Of a DNA stretch of 15,000 nt, positions 7,088 to 15,000 are shown piece by piece. Source of the stretch: Trachelipus rathkii. Taxonomy: Eukaryota > Arthropoda > Malacostraca > Isopoda > Trachelipodidae. Each line of letters begins with the position of its first letter. Position 1 is the first letter of the stretch. The notes under the pieces are model-generated. The model was not told the DNA's origin. It saw nothing but the letters and a program-made list of their open reading frames with translations, and did no database searches. The position numbers and the translations under genes were made by a program. Location: positions 2,501-17,500 of the forward strand of contig JABUQX010061508.1 in the NCBI GenBank assembly GCA_015478945.1, in the 5' to 3' direction.

Positions 7088-7574
7088 ATGTCCGTATTCT
7101 GTATAAATGAATTAATTTCGGATGAAGATATTATATTAGCCTTCTTGCAATACTATAGGTTAATTTTAGAAGAAAAACTATGTCCTTATTAAAGAAAATA
7201 TATTGTCCGGCACTACGATCATCTCAGATTGTTGGAAAGCTTATAAAGATTTGAACAAGAAATTTATTCATCAAACAGTAAATCATTCTTACAATTTCGT
7301 CGATCAAATTACAGGTGCATATACGAATACAATTGAAGGAACGTGGTTTCAGGTAAAATTTAATTTTTTTTAATCATTTCGTTACGTAGGTTATTTATCT
7401 AATCTAACCTCAACTATTTTAATTTGCTAGGTCAAATCAACAATTCCTAAACGAAGTAAGAAAGAGGACCACTTACTGGGATATTTGACAACTTATCAAT
7501 TTTTTTAAAAATATCAAAGACAAGAAAGATTTATAGCATTTTTTGAGGCAGTTGGTCGATTTCAAAATATATGA
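7088..7574 (+). pseudogene. ISXO2/Merlin-type DDE transposase, internally deleted
   Basis: Two parts of one transposase are joined here. ATG at 7088 gives a 34-residue N-terminus (MSVFCINELISDEDIILAFL, then QYYRLILEEKLCP) and stops at 7192. In another frame, from about 7170, the C-terminal catalytic half reads LSGTTIISDCWKAY (7203-7244), then VNHSYNFVDQITGAYTNTIE and GTWFQ to 7352. After a 78-bp intron it continues VKSTIPKRSKKEDHLLGYL and, past an in-frame TAA (7506-7508), QERFIAFFEAVGRF to TGA 7572-7574. The second Asp (SDCW) and final Glu (NTIEGTW) of the DDE triad are present. The first Asp and the zinc-binding CxxC region are missing, so most of the middle of the protein is deleted. This family cuts and pastes DNA; this copy cannot. 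No TIRs are evident beside the flanking (TA)n. Confidence 0.82.
7353..7430 (+). other. Intron in the ISXO2/Merlin-type transposase
   Basis: The donor CAG/GTAAAATT and acceptor TTTGCTAG/GTC bound 78 bp containing in-frame stops. Removal restores GTWFQ-VKSTIPKR, which reads smoothly like the family's conserved segment after the catalytic Glu. The phase is 0. Confidence 0.75.
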
Positions 7575-7589
7575 CGTAAGATTTCATAC

Positions 7590-7610
7590 TATATATATAT
7601 ATATATATAG

Positions 7611-7643
<33 letters not shown>

Positions 7644-7649
7644 ATATAA

Positions 7650-7681
<32 letters not shown>

Positions 7682-7700
7682 AATAAATATATTATAATAT
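7590..7700. repeat. (TA)n microsatellite 5
   Basis: About 110 bp of TA with several AA interruptions, starting 15 bp after the ISXO2/Merlin stop. Confidence 0.95.
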
Positions 7701-7731
7701 ACTAAAATTAAAATTATTTCCTTGTTCTGCA

Positions 7732-7840
7732 ACGTGAATCCATCTAGGTTAGGTTTTATTTCATCTGAAACGTGAATCCGTCTAGGTTTTAGGTTTCAAT
7801 GCCTGCACGTGAATCCGTCTAGGCTAGGTCCTATTGTACC
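7732..7840. repeat. 37-38-bp tandem repeat, three copies
   Basis: ACGTGAATCCRTCTAGG starts at 7732, 7770 and 7807, giving periods of 38 and 37 bp. Between the cores are variants of TTAGGTTTNATT. The following 30 bp keep TTAGG-like words (TTTAGGTTAG, GGTTAGG), reminiscent of the arthropod telomere motif but not arrayed as such. Confidence 0.8.
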
Positions 7841-7890
7841 CCCTTTTAAGTTTAGGTTAGAATAAGTGTGGTTAGGTAAACAAGATTTAA

Positions 7891-7990
7891 TATTATATAT
7901 ATATATATTATATATATTATATATATAATATATATATATATATACTTATATATTATATACTATATATATATAATATTATATATATATATT
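7891..7990. repeat. (TA)n microsatellite 6
   Basis: About 100 bp of TA with interruptions such as TATACTTATA. Confidence 0.95.
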
Positions 7991-8008
7991 TCCAAGTCGT
8001 CCATTTAC

Positions 8009-8085
8009 GTTTGTGTTCCGAACCGACTCACCTTGAATCGCGTGCGACTCAGGCAAGCGAGTTGGCTTGGTACACAGCACAAACG
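8009..8085. other. GC-rich imperfect hairpin between two (TA)n tracts
   Basis: TGTGTTCCGAACCGACTC (8012-8029) pairs without gaps with GAGTTGGCTTGGTACACA (8059-8076): 14 Watson-Crick pairs, 2 G-T pairs and 2 mismatches. CGTTT/AAACG extends the stem outward across a small bulge, and the 29-nt loop can itself pair (TCGC/GCGA). The size and shape resemble a microRNA precursor, but it could equally be the core of a short fold-back transposon. No tRNA boxes are present. The strand is unknown. Confidence 0.55.
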
Positions 8086-8116
8086 AACAAACGGGTATTT
8101 GAAACTATAATTTTCC

Positions 8117-8158
8117 ATATATATATATATTATATATAAATATAATATATATATATAT

Positions 8159-8219
<61 letters not shown>
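8117..8219. repeat. (TA)n microsatellite 7
   Basis: About 103 bp of TA with a few TTTT/AA breaks. Confidence 0.96.
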
Positions 8220-8993
8220 CTCCATTCAGTATCTTTTCTGTTTATTCCTTCTCAGTATCGTTTTTTCGCTTCAGTATGGTTTTCTCGGAATGGTCCTAAT
8301 GAAATGACAATAGCAAGAAAATGTCAAACTTTGTTTATGACTCAGTTTCGTATGCACACTGTTGAGAAAAGAAATGCATTATCTAATAGATATTTTTGAT
8401 ATTTGTAATAGTGATACTAGTTTATAAGCTTTTTTACAATATAAAGGTTTAATTTTAAATAATTGTTTTTAACATGTAATAAAGACTATGTAATTTTAAA
8501 GCATTGTACTAAATTTTTGCTAAGAGATTAGAGTACAGCAAAGTTATGATAGTATCGTATAATTTTTAAGTTGGCAAAACATCAGTTTTTGATCACCTTT
8601 GGGAAGTCAGTATATGGTGACTATATTTATATTTATCGGTGGCTGGAGCCGTTGGGGGACAGAGGGGTGGACGAATTCCCCCCCGTCGTCCACCTATAGG
8701 CCGATCAGCCCGCCACTCTTTCCATCTTTGCTATTTACCCTACTCTTTAGTTAAAAAAAATAAAAAATATTTCTTTTAAGCAAAAAATTTTTTTATTTTT
8801 TATTTTATCAACAAACTGTTTTACCTTTTAAATTTATTTAAGTACTATAAACATTTCGGATCAAATCGTCATTGCCGAAGAGAGGGCGATATCAGAGAAA
8901 CCTTCAACGTTATCTAGGAGCGTTCGCATGGAAATATCAAATAGATCAACTCAAAAAAGACCCATTTATGGAGCTCCTTCATGTATCAACAAA

Positions 8994-8995
<2 letters not shown>
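8220..8995. other. Unassigned AT-rich spacer
   Basis: No gene is recognised. Three CAGTAT-TTTT-type words lie at 8227-8280. A fold-back at 8638-8714 is listed separately. From 8832 one frame is open into the next TA tract and reads ISEKPSTLSRSVRMEISNRS and then TQKRPIYGAPSCINK. It has coding-like composition but no start in good context and no family that I know, so it may be a transposon scrap or chance. Confidence 0.5.
8638..8714. other. GC-rich fold-back structure
   Basis: A perfect 9-bp stem GGTGGACGA (8666-8674) / TCGTCCACC (8686-8694) closes an 11-nt loop. Outside it, GGTGGCTGGAGCC (8638-8650) pairs imperfectly with GGCCGATCAGCCCGCC (8699-8714). The block is much more GC-rich than its surroundings and holds runs of G and C. 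The function is unknown. It could be a structured RNA or a short inverted-repeat element. Confidence 0.5.
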
Positions 8996-9059
<64 letters not shown>

Positions 9060-9078
9060 TATATAATAATATATTATT
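8996..9078. repeat. (TA)n microsatellite 8
   Basis: About 80 bp of nearly pure TA. Confidence 0.96.
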
Positions 9079-9227
9079 TTTTCTCTGGGGTGAAATCTCA
9101 AAATACATATTAAATTGTTTTTTTTTTATATAGGTATTAAATCCAAAAAATTAAACCGGGATATTTACATTCTCTTGTTTAAATTTCCCTTCAAAATTGC
9201 TTTGGAGTAAGATCCCTGTGAATATCC

Positions 9228-9236
9228 ATATATATA

Positions 9237-9297
<61 letters not shown>
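9228..9297. repeat. (TA)n microsatellite 9
   Basis: About 70 bp of TA. The 149 bp between this and the previous tract (9079-9227) hold nothing that I recognise. Confidence 0.96.
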
Positions 9298-9299
<2 letters not shown>

Positions 9300-10040
9300 A
9301 ATAAACATTTAAATAGGTATAATAAAATATACCAGAAAAACAAATTAGTGGTATATTTTTTATATTCTCACATCCATTAACGAGTTTATTCTGCCTTTTT
9401 GAATAAATATATGACATACCTAGTAGTAATAAATAACAATACAAGTACCTACAATTTATTGCCCATTATGTTTAACTAGTAACCCTCTTACTTGCCTCTC
9501 TTTTGTCAGCCTATATTGTCCAATACTCCTTGGAAAATTATGAGAGAAACAAGAGTTGTTATTACCATCGCGTGACACGTAACTAAAAACCCATTTATTG
9601 ATAAAGGTCCATAGGTCATAAAATGAATTGATAGCTTATTAATGTGACCAGCAGTAATACCCTCCTTATACACATTTGTAAATGCAGATGGCATTCATTA
9701 CGATATAGTTTGTTAAAAGTACGTGTCCTTTAAAAACTATGCATTGTACCCTGTAATAATGCAGAATTTAGAAGGGATTCCACAATGAAGGATATGATGA
9801 ATTTGCATTTACATAAATACATCATAATGCAAAAGGGGTTTTGTACCACATAACTCAGTGACCAATAAATTATTTATTGTGTATAGTATCTCGTAATGTT
9901 GCAGACATACCCTACAATGGAAGACTGTAGCTGATACCCCAATTAGGTATACCATATAAAGAGGCATTTTACCGGGTACTGCACATTGGAGTAGATGTGT
10001 GTTGCAGGATTGCAATAACTTCGCTAACGATATTGACAGT
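9298..10040. other. Unassigned unique sequence
   Basis: I find no gene, RNA or repeat that I can support. Minus-strand open frames of 62-68 codons (9506-9694, 9809-10015) have no recognisable motif and no splice context that would argue for a gene. Base composition is more even than in the TA-rich part to the left. Confidence 0.5.
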
Positions 10041-10850
10041 ATGAAAAGAAAGTATGATGAATTTTTTGGAAGATCAAAAAGTACATTGTGGAATTGTTGA
10101 AATCAGAAGTCAATTTAAACTTAGTTTTAACCGTATTGAAAAAAAAGACAAAAAATTGTTCAGTAAAATAAATAGAAGCGTATGGCGTTTCTATGATCTG
10201 GAGCCTGGTTTGAAAATTCTGATTTAAAGATTTCAGGTAATTTGCAGCTTTATCACCATTTTGAATTTATTACCGCGGCCACGTCAGAGCTTATTTAAAA
10301 CTAAATTAAAATGTTATTCTGTACAGTCGATGATTTAAGCAACTTCCTAAGTAAGATTCGGAACCGAGAAAATTGTCGAAAACGATGAGACGAGAATTCG
10401 TCGCCAAAAATACAACCGTGCCCGTGTTATAAAAGGTAATCGTTTTTATCAGAGGAATTCTACGAAAAAATAAACTTTTATTGAGGGAGAGACTATCTGT
10501 GATTAAAGATGAGCACGCCAAGTTGAACCATTGTGATAATTTGGTGGAAAATTTTATCAATCACCTTATCCACTGATGCGAATATTAATAATCTGAGAGA
10601 TTGTTGAAGTTGATGCCTATCGACCAGATATTCAAGATTATTAAACTAAAATAGAAAAACTATCTACGAATTCCAATTTTCTGATATTTAGGGCATTGAC
10701 GGTCAAATGAATCACCTCATCAATCTTTTGTTGGCGATTTTCCGAGCGAAATACCTTTAGTGGGATTGGATGGAGCTAATTTAATTACCCTAACGCAGAC
10801 TTGGGACAAGATTTCAGTGTTAATGTCTAGTTTCAAGTAACACTATAAAC
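10041..10850 (+). pseudogene. Possible decayed coding region, family unknown
   Basis: Several short plus-strand stretches look protein-like but lie in different frames. They are a 57-codon ORF at 10054-10227 (with SQFKLSFNRIEKKDKKLF and NRSVWRFYDLEPGL), DETRIRRQKYNRARV at about 10383-10427, an open stretch at 10433-10573 (LLLRERLSVIKDEHAKL and CDNLVENFINHLI), and EIVEVDAYRPDIQDY near 10600 followed by TKIEKLSTNSNFLIF. The pattern would suit an old gene broken by indels. A basic stretch followed by a leucine-spaced, helix-prone stretch recalls a bZIP layout, but the match is weak. A minus-strand ORF at 10306-10560 overlaps it and seems a shadow. Chance cannot be excluded. Confidence 0.22.
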
Positions 10851-11254
10851 GTTTTATTAAAAACATGCGTGTATTTGTGATGCCCAGTGTGAACAACATT
10901 CAAAGGTATAATTTTCACCTGTTAAAGAAACGTAACAATAATCATTTAATCCAGCTTATGGAGCAATGAACTTACTTTACCCAAGACCATCTCATGAATG
11001 TCTAATATATAGGGAAAGTCTTTCAAACTGAAAAACTGTAATTACGCATGACATCCAAAAAATATTATGTCTACGCATGTACCTAATGTCATTGTCGAAA
11101 TTTTGAATGGTATCTAAAGTAAATTCTCTATATCATACTCAAATTGGAATCCAGTCACAAACCTGTAATATAAATCTAAAAATAAATAAATTTCTAATTT
11201 TAAAATTAATCATCAAAATGAGCTTAAAATATGCCTTGGCAAAGTGCTCTAGAA
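10851..11254. other. Spacer before the tandem array
   Basis: Nothing is recognised. It is AT-rich with stops in all frames. It ends where similarity to the tandem units begins (TGATACAAAAATGAAAG). Confidence 0.5.
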
Positions 11255-11297
11255 TGATACAAAAATGAAAGAAACACAACCAACTAATCTCAACTTT

Positions 11298-11370
<73 letters not shown>

Positions 11371-11386
11371 AGAGAGAACTTTAAGC

Positions 11387-11457
<71 letters not shown>

Positions 11458-12419
11458 ATTAATCACGGCTTGTGTGATTACCGGCTGGCTCCTTACAAGT
11501 TTATAAATTTTAATTTGCTACGCCTCAAGAAGTATTTTTTTTATGAAAACAGTGTCTCCAAGTGTTTCTTTTATAGTCTTCAATATACCGGATGATTTGT
11601 CCTTCAAAGAGGGATCCCTCTGCATCCAGTTGAAGTCTCATGTATCAAAGGGCTTAATCTCGATTCTCCGGCATATCTATAATAGCTCCCGTTTTTGAAG
11701 GTAGGAGAAATTTGCTCAGACATATTATTTTATCTTTAATTAATTTTTTTGCTTCCTTTACCTCTCCCCATAAGCGAGGTTTAATTTAATTTAAATATAA
11801 ATATCTAACATCTTTTGCTTAAATAATTTTTTTATAATGAAAGGTGCCGTGAGGTACGATAAAAATTTTCTATAGTCATTTTCCCACAAGCAAAGTTCTA
11901 CATGCTAGAAGCCAGAAAGATTTTTTTTTTTTTCTCGAACGCTATTGATTGTAAGTTGTTGACTTATTCGAATTTATCTTTTTTATTTTATTTTTAATAC
12001 ATAAGATATTTTATCATCTACAAGAAATGGATGGTATTAACAATCAAAGTGAAAAATTAAAAAAATTTGTGAGGGCCAGTGCGACAGAAGACAACCTTGG
12101 AAATCCCAGGGATTGGCCCTGTGTTTATGGCTAGGTTAGCCATTTAAAGAATTACATATGCAAGACAGCTAATTAGAATTTTTCTAGATTACGAGCGAAA
12201 CCGCTACAGGTTTGTCGCATTTTTAAAGCAAATAATCCAATGCTCACATTGCGCCGCCATGACGGTATGTGATGCGATAGAGTATTATTGCAATCTATTT
12301 AACCATCAGTTAGATTGATGACATTGTTTCATACTCATATTTTTCAATACTCGTAATCTAGAAATATTTTAAGCTATAAAAAGGAATTTTTCATTAGTTT
12401 GATGAAAACCCGCTTTTGC
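11255..12419. repeat. Tandem repeat unit 1 (1165 bp)
   Basis: This is the first copy of a long tandem repeat. It starts TGATACAAAAATGAAAG, then has a (GA)n run, AATCACGGCTTGTGTGATT (6-bp stem hairpin), the palindrome AGAGGGATCCCTCT (11608-11621), a T run (11921-11933), AATCCCAGGGATTGGCCC, GGCTAGGTTAGCC, and ends GAAAACCCGCTTTTGC. The bases just left of the start do not match the ends of the other units, so this is the array edge or one boundary of the amplified segment. The extra length over the other units comes mainly from the expanded GA run. No ORF is conserved among units. Confidence 0.95.
11301..11455. repeat. Expanded (GA)n tract in unit 1
   Basis: Two GA runs (about 11301-11378 and 11392-11455) are split by ACTTTAAGCGGAGT. 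The matching tracts in the other units are only ~24, ~12 and ~14 bp. The Arg-Glu and Ser-Leu repeat ORFs on the two strands are artefacts of the dinucleotide. Confidence 0.97.
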
Positions 12420-12459
12420 TGATACAAAAATGAAAGAAACACAACCAACTAATCTCAAC

Positions 12460-12492
<33 letters not shown>

Positions 12493-13468
12493 TCATTAAT
12501 CACGGCTTGTGTGATTACCGGCTGGATCCTTACAAGTTTATAAATTTTAATTTGCTACACCTCAAGAAGTAATTTTTTTTAGGAAAACAGTCTCTCCAAG
12601 TGTTTCTTTTATAGTCTTCAATATACCGGATGATTTGTCCTTCAAAGAGGGATCCCTCTGCAACCAGTTGAAGTCTCATGTATCAAAGGGCTTAATCTCG
12701 ATTCTCCGGCATATATATAATAGCTCCCGTTTTGAAGGTAGGAGAAGTTTGCTCAGGCATATTATTTTATCTTTAATTAATTTTTTTGCTTCCTTTACCT
12801 CTCCCCATAAGCGAGGTTTAATTTAATTTAAAAATAATTATCTAACATCATTTGCTTATATAATTTTTTTTATAATGATGGTTGCCAACTGTGAGGTACG
12901 ATAAAAATTTTCTATAGTCATTTTCCCACAAGCAAAGCTCCACATGCTAGAAGCCAGAAAGTTTTTTTTTATGTCGAACACTATTGATTGTAAGTTGTTG
13001 ACTTATTCGAATTTGTCTTTTTTATTTTATTTTTAATACATAAGATATTTTATCATCTACAAGAAATTTATGGTATTAACAATCAAAGTGAAAAATTCAA
13101 AAAATTTGAGCTTGTGAGCAGGCCAGTGCGACAGGAGACAACCTTAGAAATCCCAGGGATTGGCCCTGTGTTTATGGCTAGGTTAGCCATTTAAAGAATT
13201 ACATATGCAAGAAAGCTAATTAGAATTTTTCTAGATTACGAGCGAAACCGCTACAGGTTTGTCGCGTTTTTAAAGCAAATAATCCAATGCTCACATTGAG
13301 CCGCCATGACGGTATGTGATGCGATAGAGTGTTATTGCAATCTATTTAACCATCAGTTAGATTGCTGACTGTTTCATACTCATATTTTTCAATACTACCA
13401 ATCTAGAAATATTTTAAGCTGTCATAAAACGGAATTTTTCATTAGTTTGATGAAAACCCCCCTTTTGC
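12420..13468. repeat. Tandem repeat unit 2 (1049 bp)
   Basis: The order of landmarks is the same as in unit 1: (GA) 12468-12491, AATCACGGCTTGTGTGATT, palindrome AGAGGGATCCCTCT at 12646-12659, T run at ~12962-12970, GGCTAGGTTAGCC. Differences from unit 1 are scattered substitutions and small indels. The 63-codon ORF at 12635-12826 is not kept open in the other units. Confidence 0.96.
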
Positions 13469-13999
13469 TGATACAAAAATGAAAGAAACACAACCAACTA
13501 ATCTCAACTTTTTTTGAGAGAGAGAGATATCATTAATCACGGCTTGTGTGATTACCGGCTGGATCCTTACAAGTTTATAAATTTTAATTTGCTACGCCTC
13601 AAGAAGTATTTTTTTTATGAAAACAGTGTCTCCAAGTGTTTCTTTTATAGTCTTCAATATACCAGATGATTTGTCCTTCAAAGAGGGATCCCTCTGCATC
13701 CAGTTGAAATCTCATGTATCAAAGGGCTTAATCTCGATTCTCCGGCATATCTATAATAGCTCTCGTTTTTGAAGGTAGGAGAATTTTGATCAGACATATT
13801 ATTTTATCTTTAATTAATTTTTTTGCTTCCTTTACCTCTCCCCATAAGCGAGGTTTAATTTAATTTAAAAATAATTATCTAACATCATTTGCTTATATAA
13901 TTTTTTTTATAATGAATGGTGCCAACTGTGAGGTACGATAAAAATTTTCTATAGTCATTTTCCCACAAGCAAAGCTCCACATGCTAGAAGCCAGAAAGT

Positions 14000-14001
<2 letters not shown>

Positions 14002-14042
<41 letters not shown>
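14002..14042. repeat. 41-bp poly(T) run in unit 3
   Basis: The corresponding run is 13 T in unit 1 and 9 T in unit 2. This is slippage-type expansion within one repeat unit. Confidence 0.95.
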
Positions 14043-14044
<2 letters not shown>

Positions 14045-14476
14045 GAACGCTATTGATTGTAAGTTGTTGACTTATTCGAATTTATTTTTTATTTTATTTT
14101 TAATACATAAGATATTTTATCTACAAGAAATGGATGGTATTAACAATAAGTGAAAAATTCAAAAAATTTGTGAGCGGGCAGTGCGACAGAAGACAACCTT
14201 AGAAATCCCAGGGATTGGCCCTGTGTTTATGGCTAGGTTAGCCATTTAAAGAATTACATATGCAAGACAGCTAATTAGAATTTTTCTAGATTACGAGCGA
14301 AACCGCTACAGGTTTGTCGCATTTTTAAAGCAAATAATCCAATGCTCGCATTGCGCCGCCATGACGGTATGTGATGCGATAGAGTATTATTGCAATCTAT
14401 TTAACCTTCAGTTAGATTGATGACTTTGTTTCATACTCATATTTTTCAATACTCGTAATCTAGAAATATTTTAAGC

Positions 14477-14538
14477 TGTCATAAAACGGAATTTTTCATT
14501 AGTTTGATGTCATAAAACGGAATTTTTCATTAGTTTGA
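14477..14538. repeat. 31-bp direct duplication in unit 3
   Basis: TGTCATAAAACGGAATTTTT and the 11 bases after it occur twice back to back with no difference, while units 1 and 2 have the segment once. The perfect identity shows it is recent. Confidence 0.95.
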
Positions 14539-14555
14539 TGAAAACCCGCTTTTGC

Positions 14556-15000
14556 TGATACAAAATTGAAAGAACACAACCAACTAATCTAAACTTTTTT
14601 TGAGAGAGAGAGAGATCATTAATCACGGCTCGTGTTATTACCGGCTGGATCCTTACAAGTTTATAAATTTTAATTTGCTACGCCTCAAGAAGTAATTTTT
14701 TTTTTTATGAAAACAGTGTCTCCATGTGTTTCTTTTATAGTCTTCAATATACCGGATGATTTGTCCTTCAAAGAGGGATCCCTCTGCATCCAGTTGAAAT
14801 CTCGTGTATCAAAGGGCTTAATCTCGATTCTCCGGCATATCTATAATAGCTCTCGTTTTTGAAGGTAGGAGAATTTTGATCAGACATATTATTTTATCTT
14901 TAATTAATTTTTTTGCTTCCTTTACCTCTCCCCATAAGCGAGGCTTAATTTAATTTAAAAATAAATATCTAACATCATTTGCTTAAATAATTTTTTTTTA
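14556..15000. repeat. Tandem repeat unit 4 (partial, runs off the window)
   Basis: The first 445 bp of a fourth copy: (GA) 14602-14615, a slightly altered hairpin (ATCACGGCTCGTGTTATT), and the palindrome at 14772-14785. The array therefore continues beyond 15000. Confidence 0.95.

Larger units (their letters stand above)
13469..14555. repeat. Tandem repeat unit 3 (1087 bp)
   Basis: The landmarks are again in order: (GA) 13516-13527, palindrome at 13682-13695, then a T run expanded to 41 bp (14002-14042). Near its end it has a private 31-bp direct duplication (14477-14507 and 14508-14538). Unit 3 shares several small changes with unit 4, such as GAATTTTGATCAGACATA where unit 1 has GAAATTTGCTCAGACATA. 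Confidence 0.96.

Noticed and set aside
7732..7870. True telomeric repeat
   Set aside because: TTAGG words are scattered and not in a regular pentamer array.
9506..10015. Two minus-strand ORFs of 62 and 68 codons
   Set aside because: They have no motif, no start context and no similarity that I recognise. Their length is expected by chance.
11139..11595. ORFs of Ser-Leu and Arg-Glu dipeptide repeats on opposite strands
   Set aside because: Both are translations of the (GA)n microsatellite.
11255..15000. Ribosomal or 5S RNA gene array
   Set aside because: I can see no conserved rRNA segment, and no tRNA-type or 5S internal promoter in the unit.
11255..15000. CRISPR array
   Set aside because: The units are over 1 kb long with no short direct repeats and unique spacers, and the sequence is eukaryotic.

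Overview
This is non-coding, repeat-dominated nuclear DNA from an AT-rich animal genome. I see no bacterial operon structure, no rRNA and no intact gene of recognised function. Spliceosomal-type introns inside decayed transposase genes, a Penelope-type GIY-YIG endonuclease, a tRNA-derived SINE and an ISXO2/Merlin-type transposase all point to a metazoan. The transposon families, the long (TA)n tracts and traces of TTAGG-like motifs suggest an arthropod, possibly a crustacean such as a copepod. That last step is inference with low confidence.

Layout. (a) 1-~3480: a DNA transposon with terminal inverted repeats (TIRs) of about 290 bp (1-290 and 3153-3443). It holds a one-intron transposase pseudogene (449-2948) broken by many frameshifts and stops. 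Its left tip probably lies before the window. (b) 3616-4146: the 3' end of a Penelope-like retroelement (GIY-YIG endonuclease) with one frameshift and a probable loss of the catalytic arginine. (c) 4554-5810: mostly unique sequence, with one uncertain open frame (5334-5810) for a single-pass membrane protein. (d) 6139-6896: a tRNA-derived SINE family, with one inverted partial copy head-to-head with a tandem run of ~276-bp units that carry pol III A and B boxes. (e) 7088-7574: an internally deleted ISXO2/Merlin-type transposase with a 78-bp intron. (f) 7732-8714: a small 38-bp tandem repeat and two GC-rich fold-back hairpins, one of them similar in shape to a microRNA precursor. (g) 9298-11254: mostly unassigned sequence, with possible remains of an old unidentified coding sequence at 10041-10850. 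(h) 11255-15000: 3.4 copies of a ~1.05-1.17 kb tandem repeat that runs off the window.

Nine (TA)n tracts between 3527 and 9297 separate most of these blocks and often abut element edges. Nothing here works as a pathway. The window is a record of successive transposon insertion, internal deletion, inversion and tandem amplification. The most useful points for follow-up are the long-TIR element with its poorly classified transposase family, the SINE dimer/inversion cluster, the hairpin at 8009-8085 and the satellite array with its sharp left edge.
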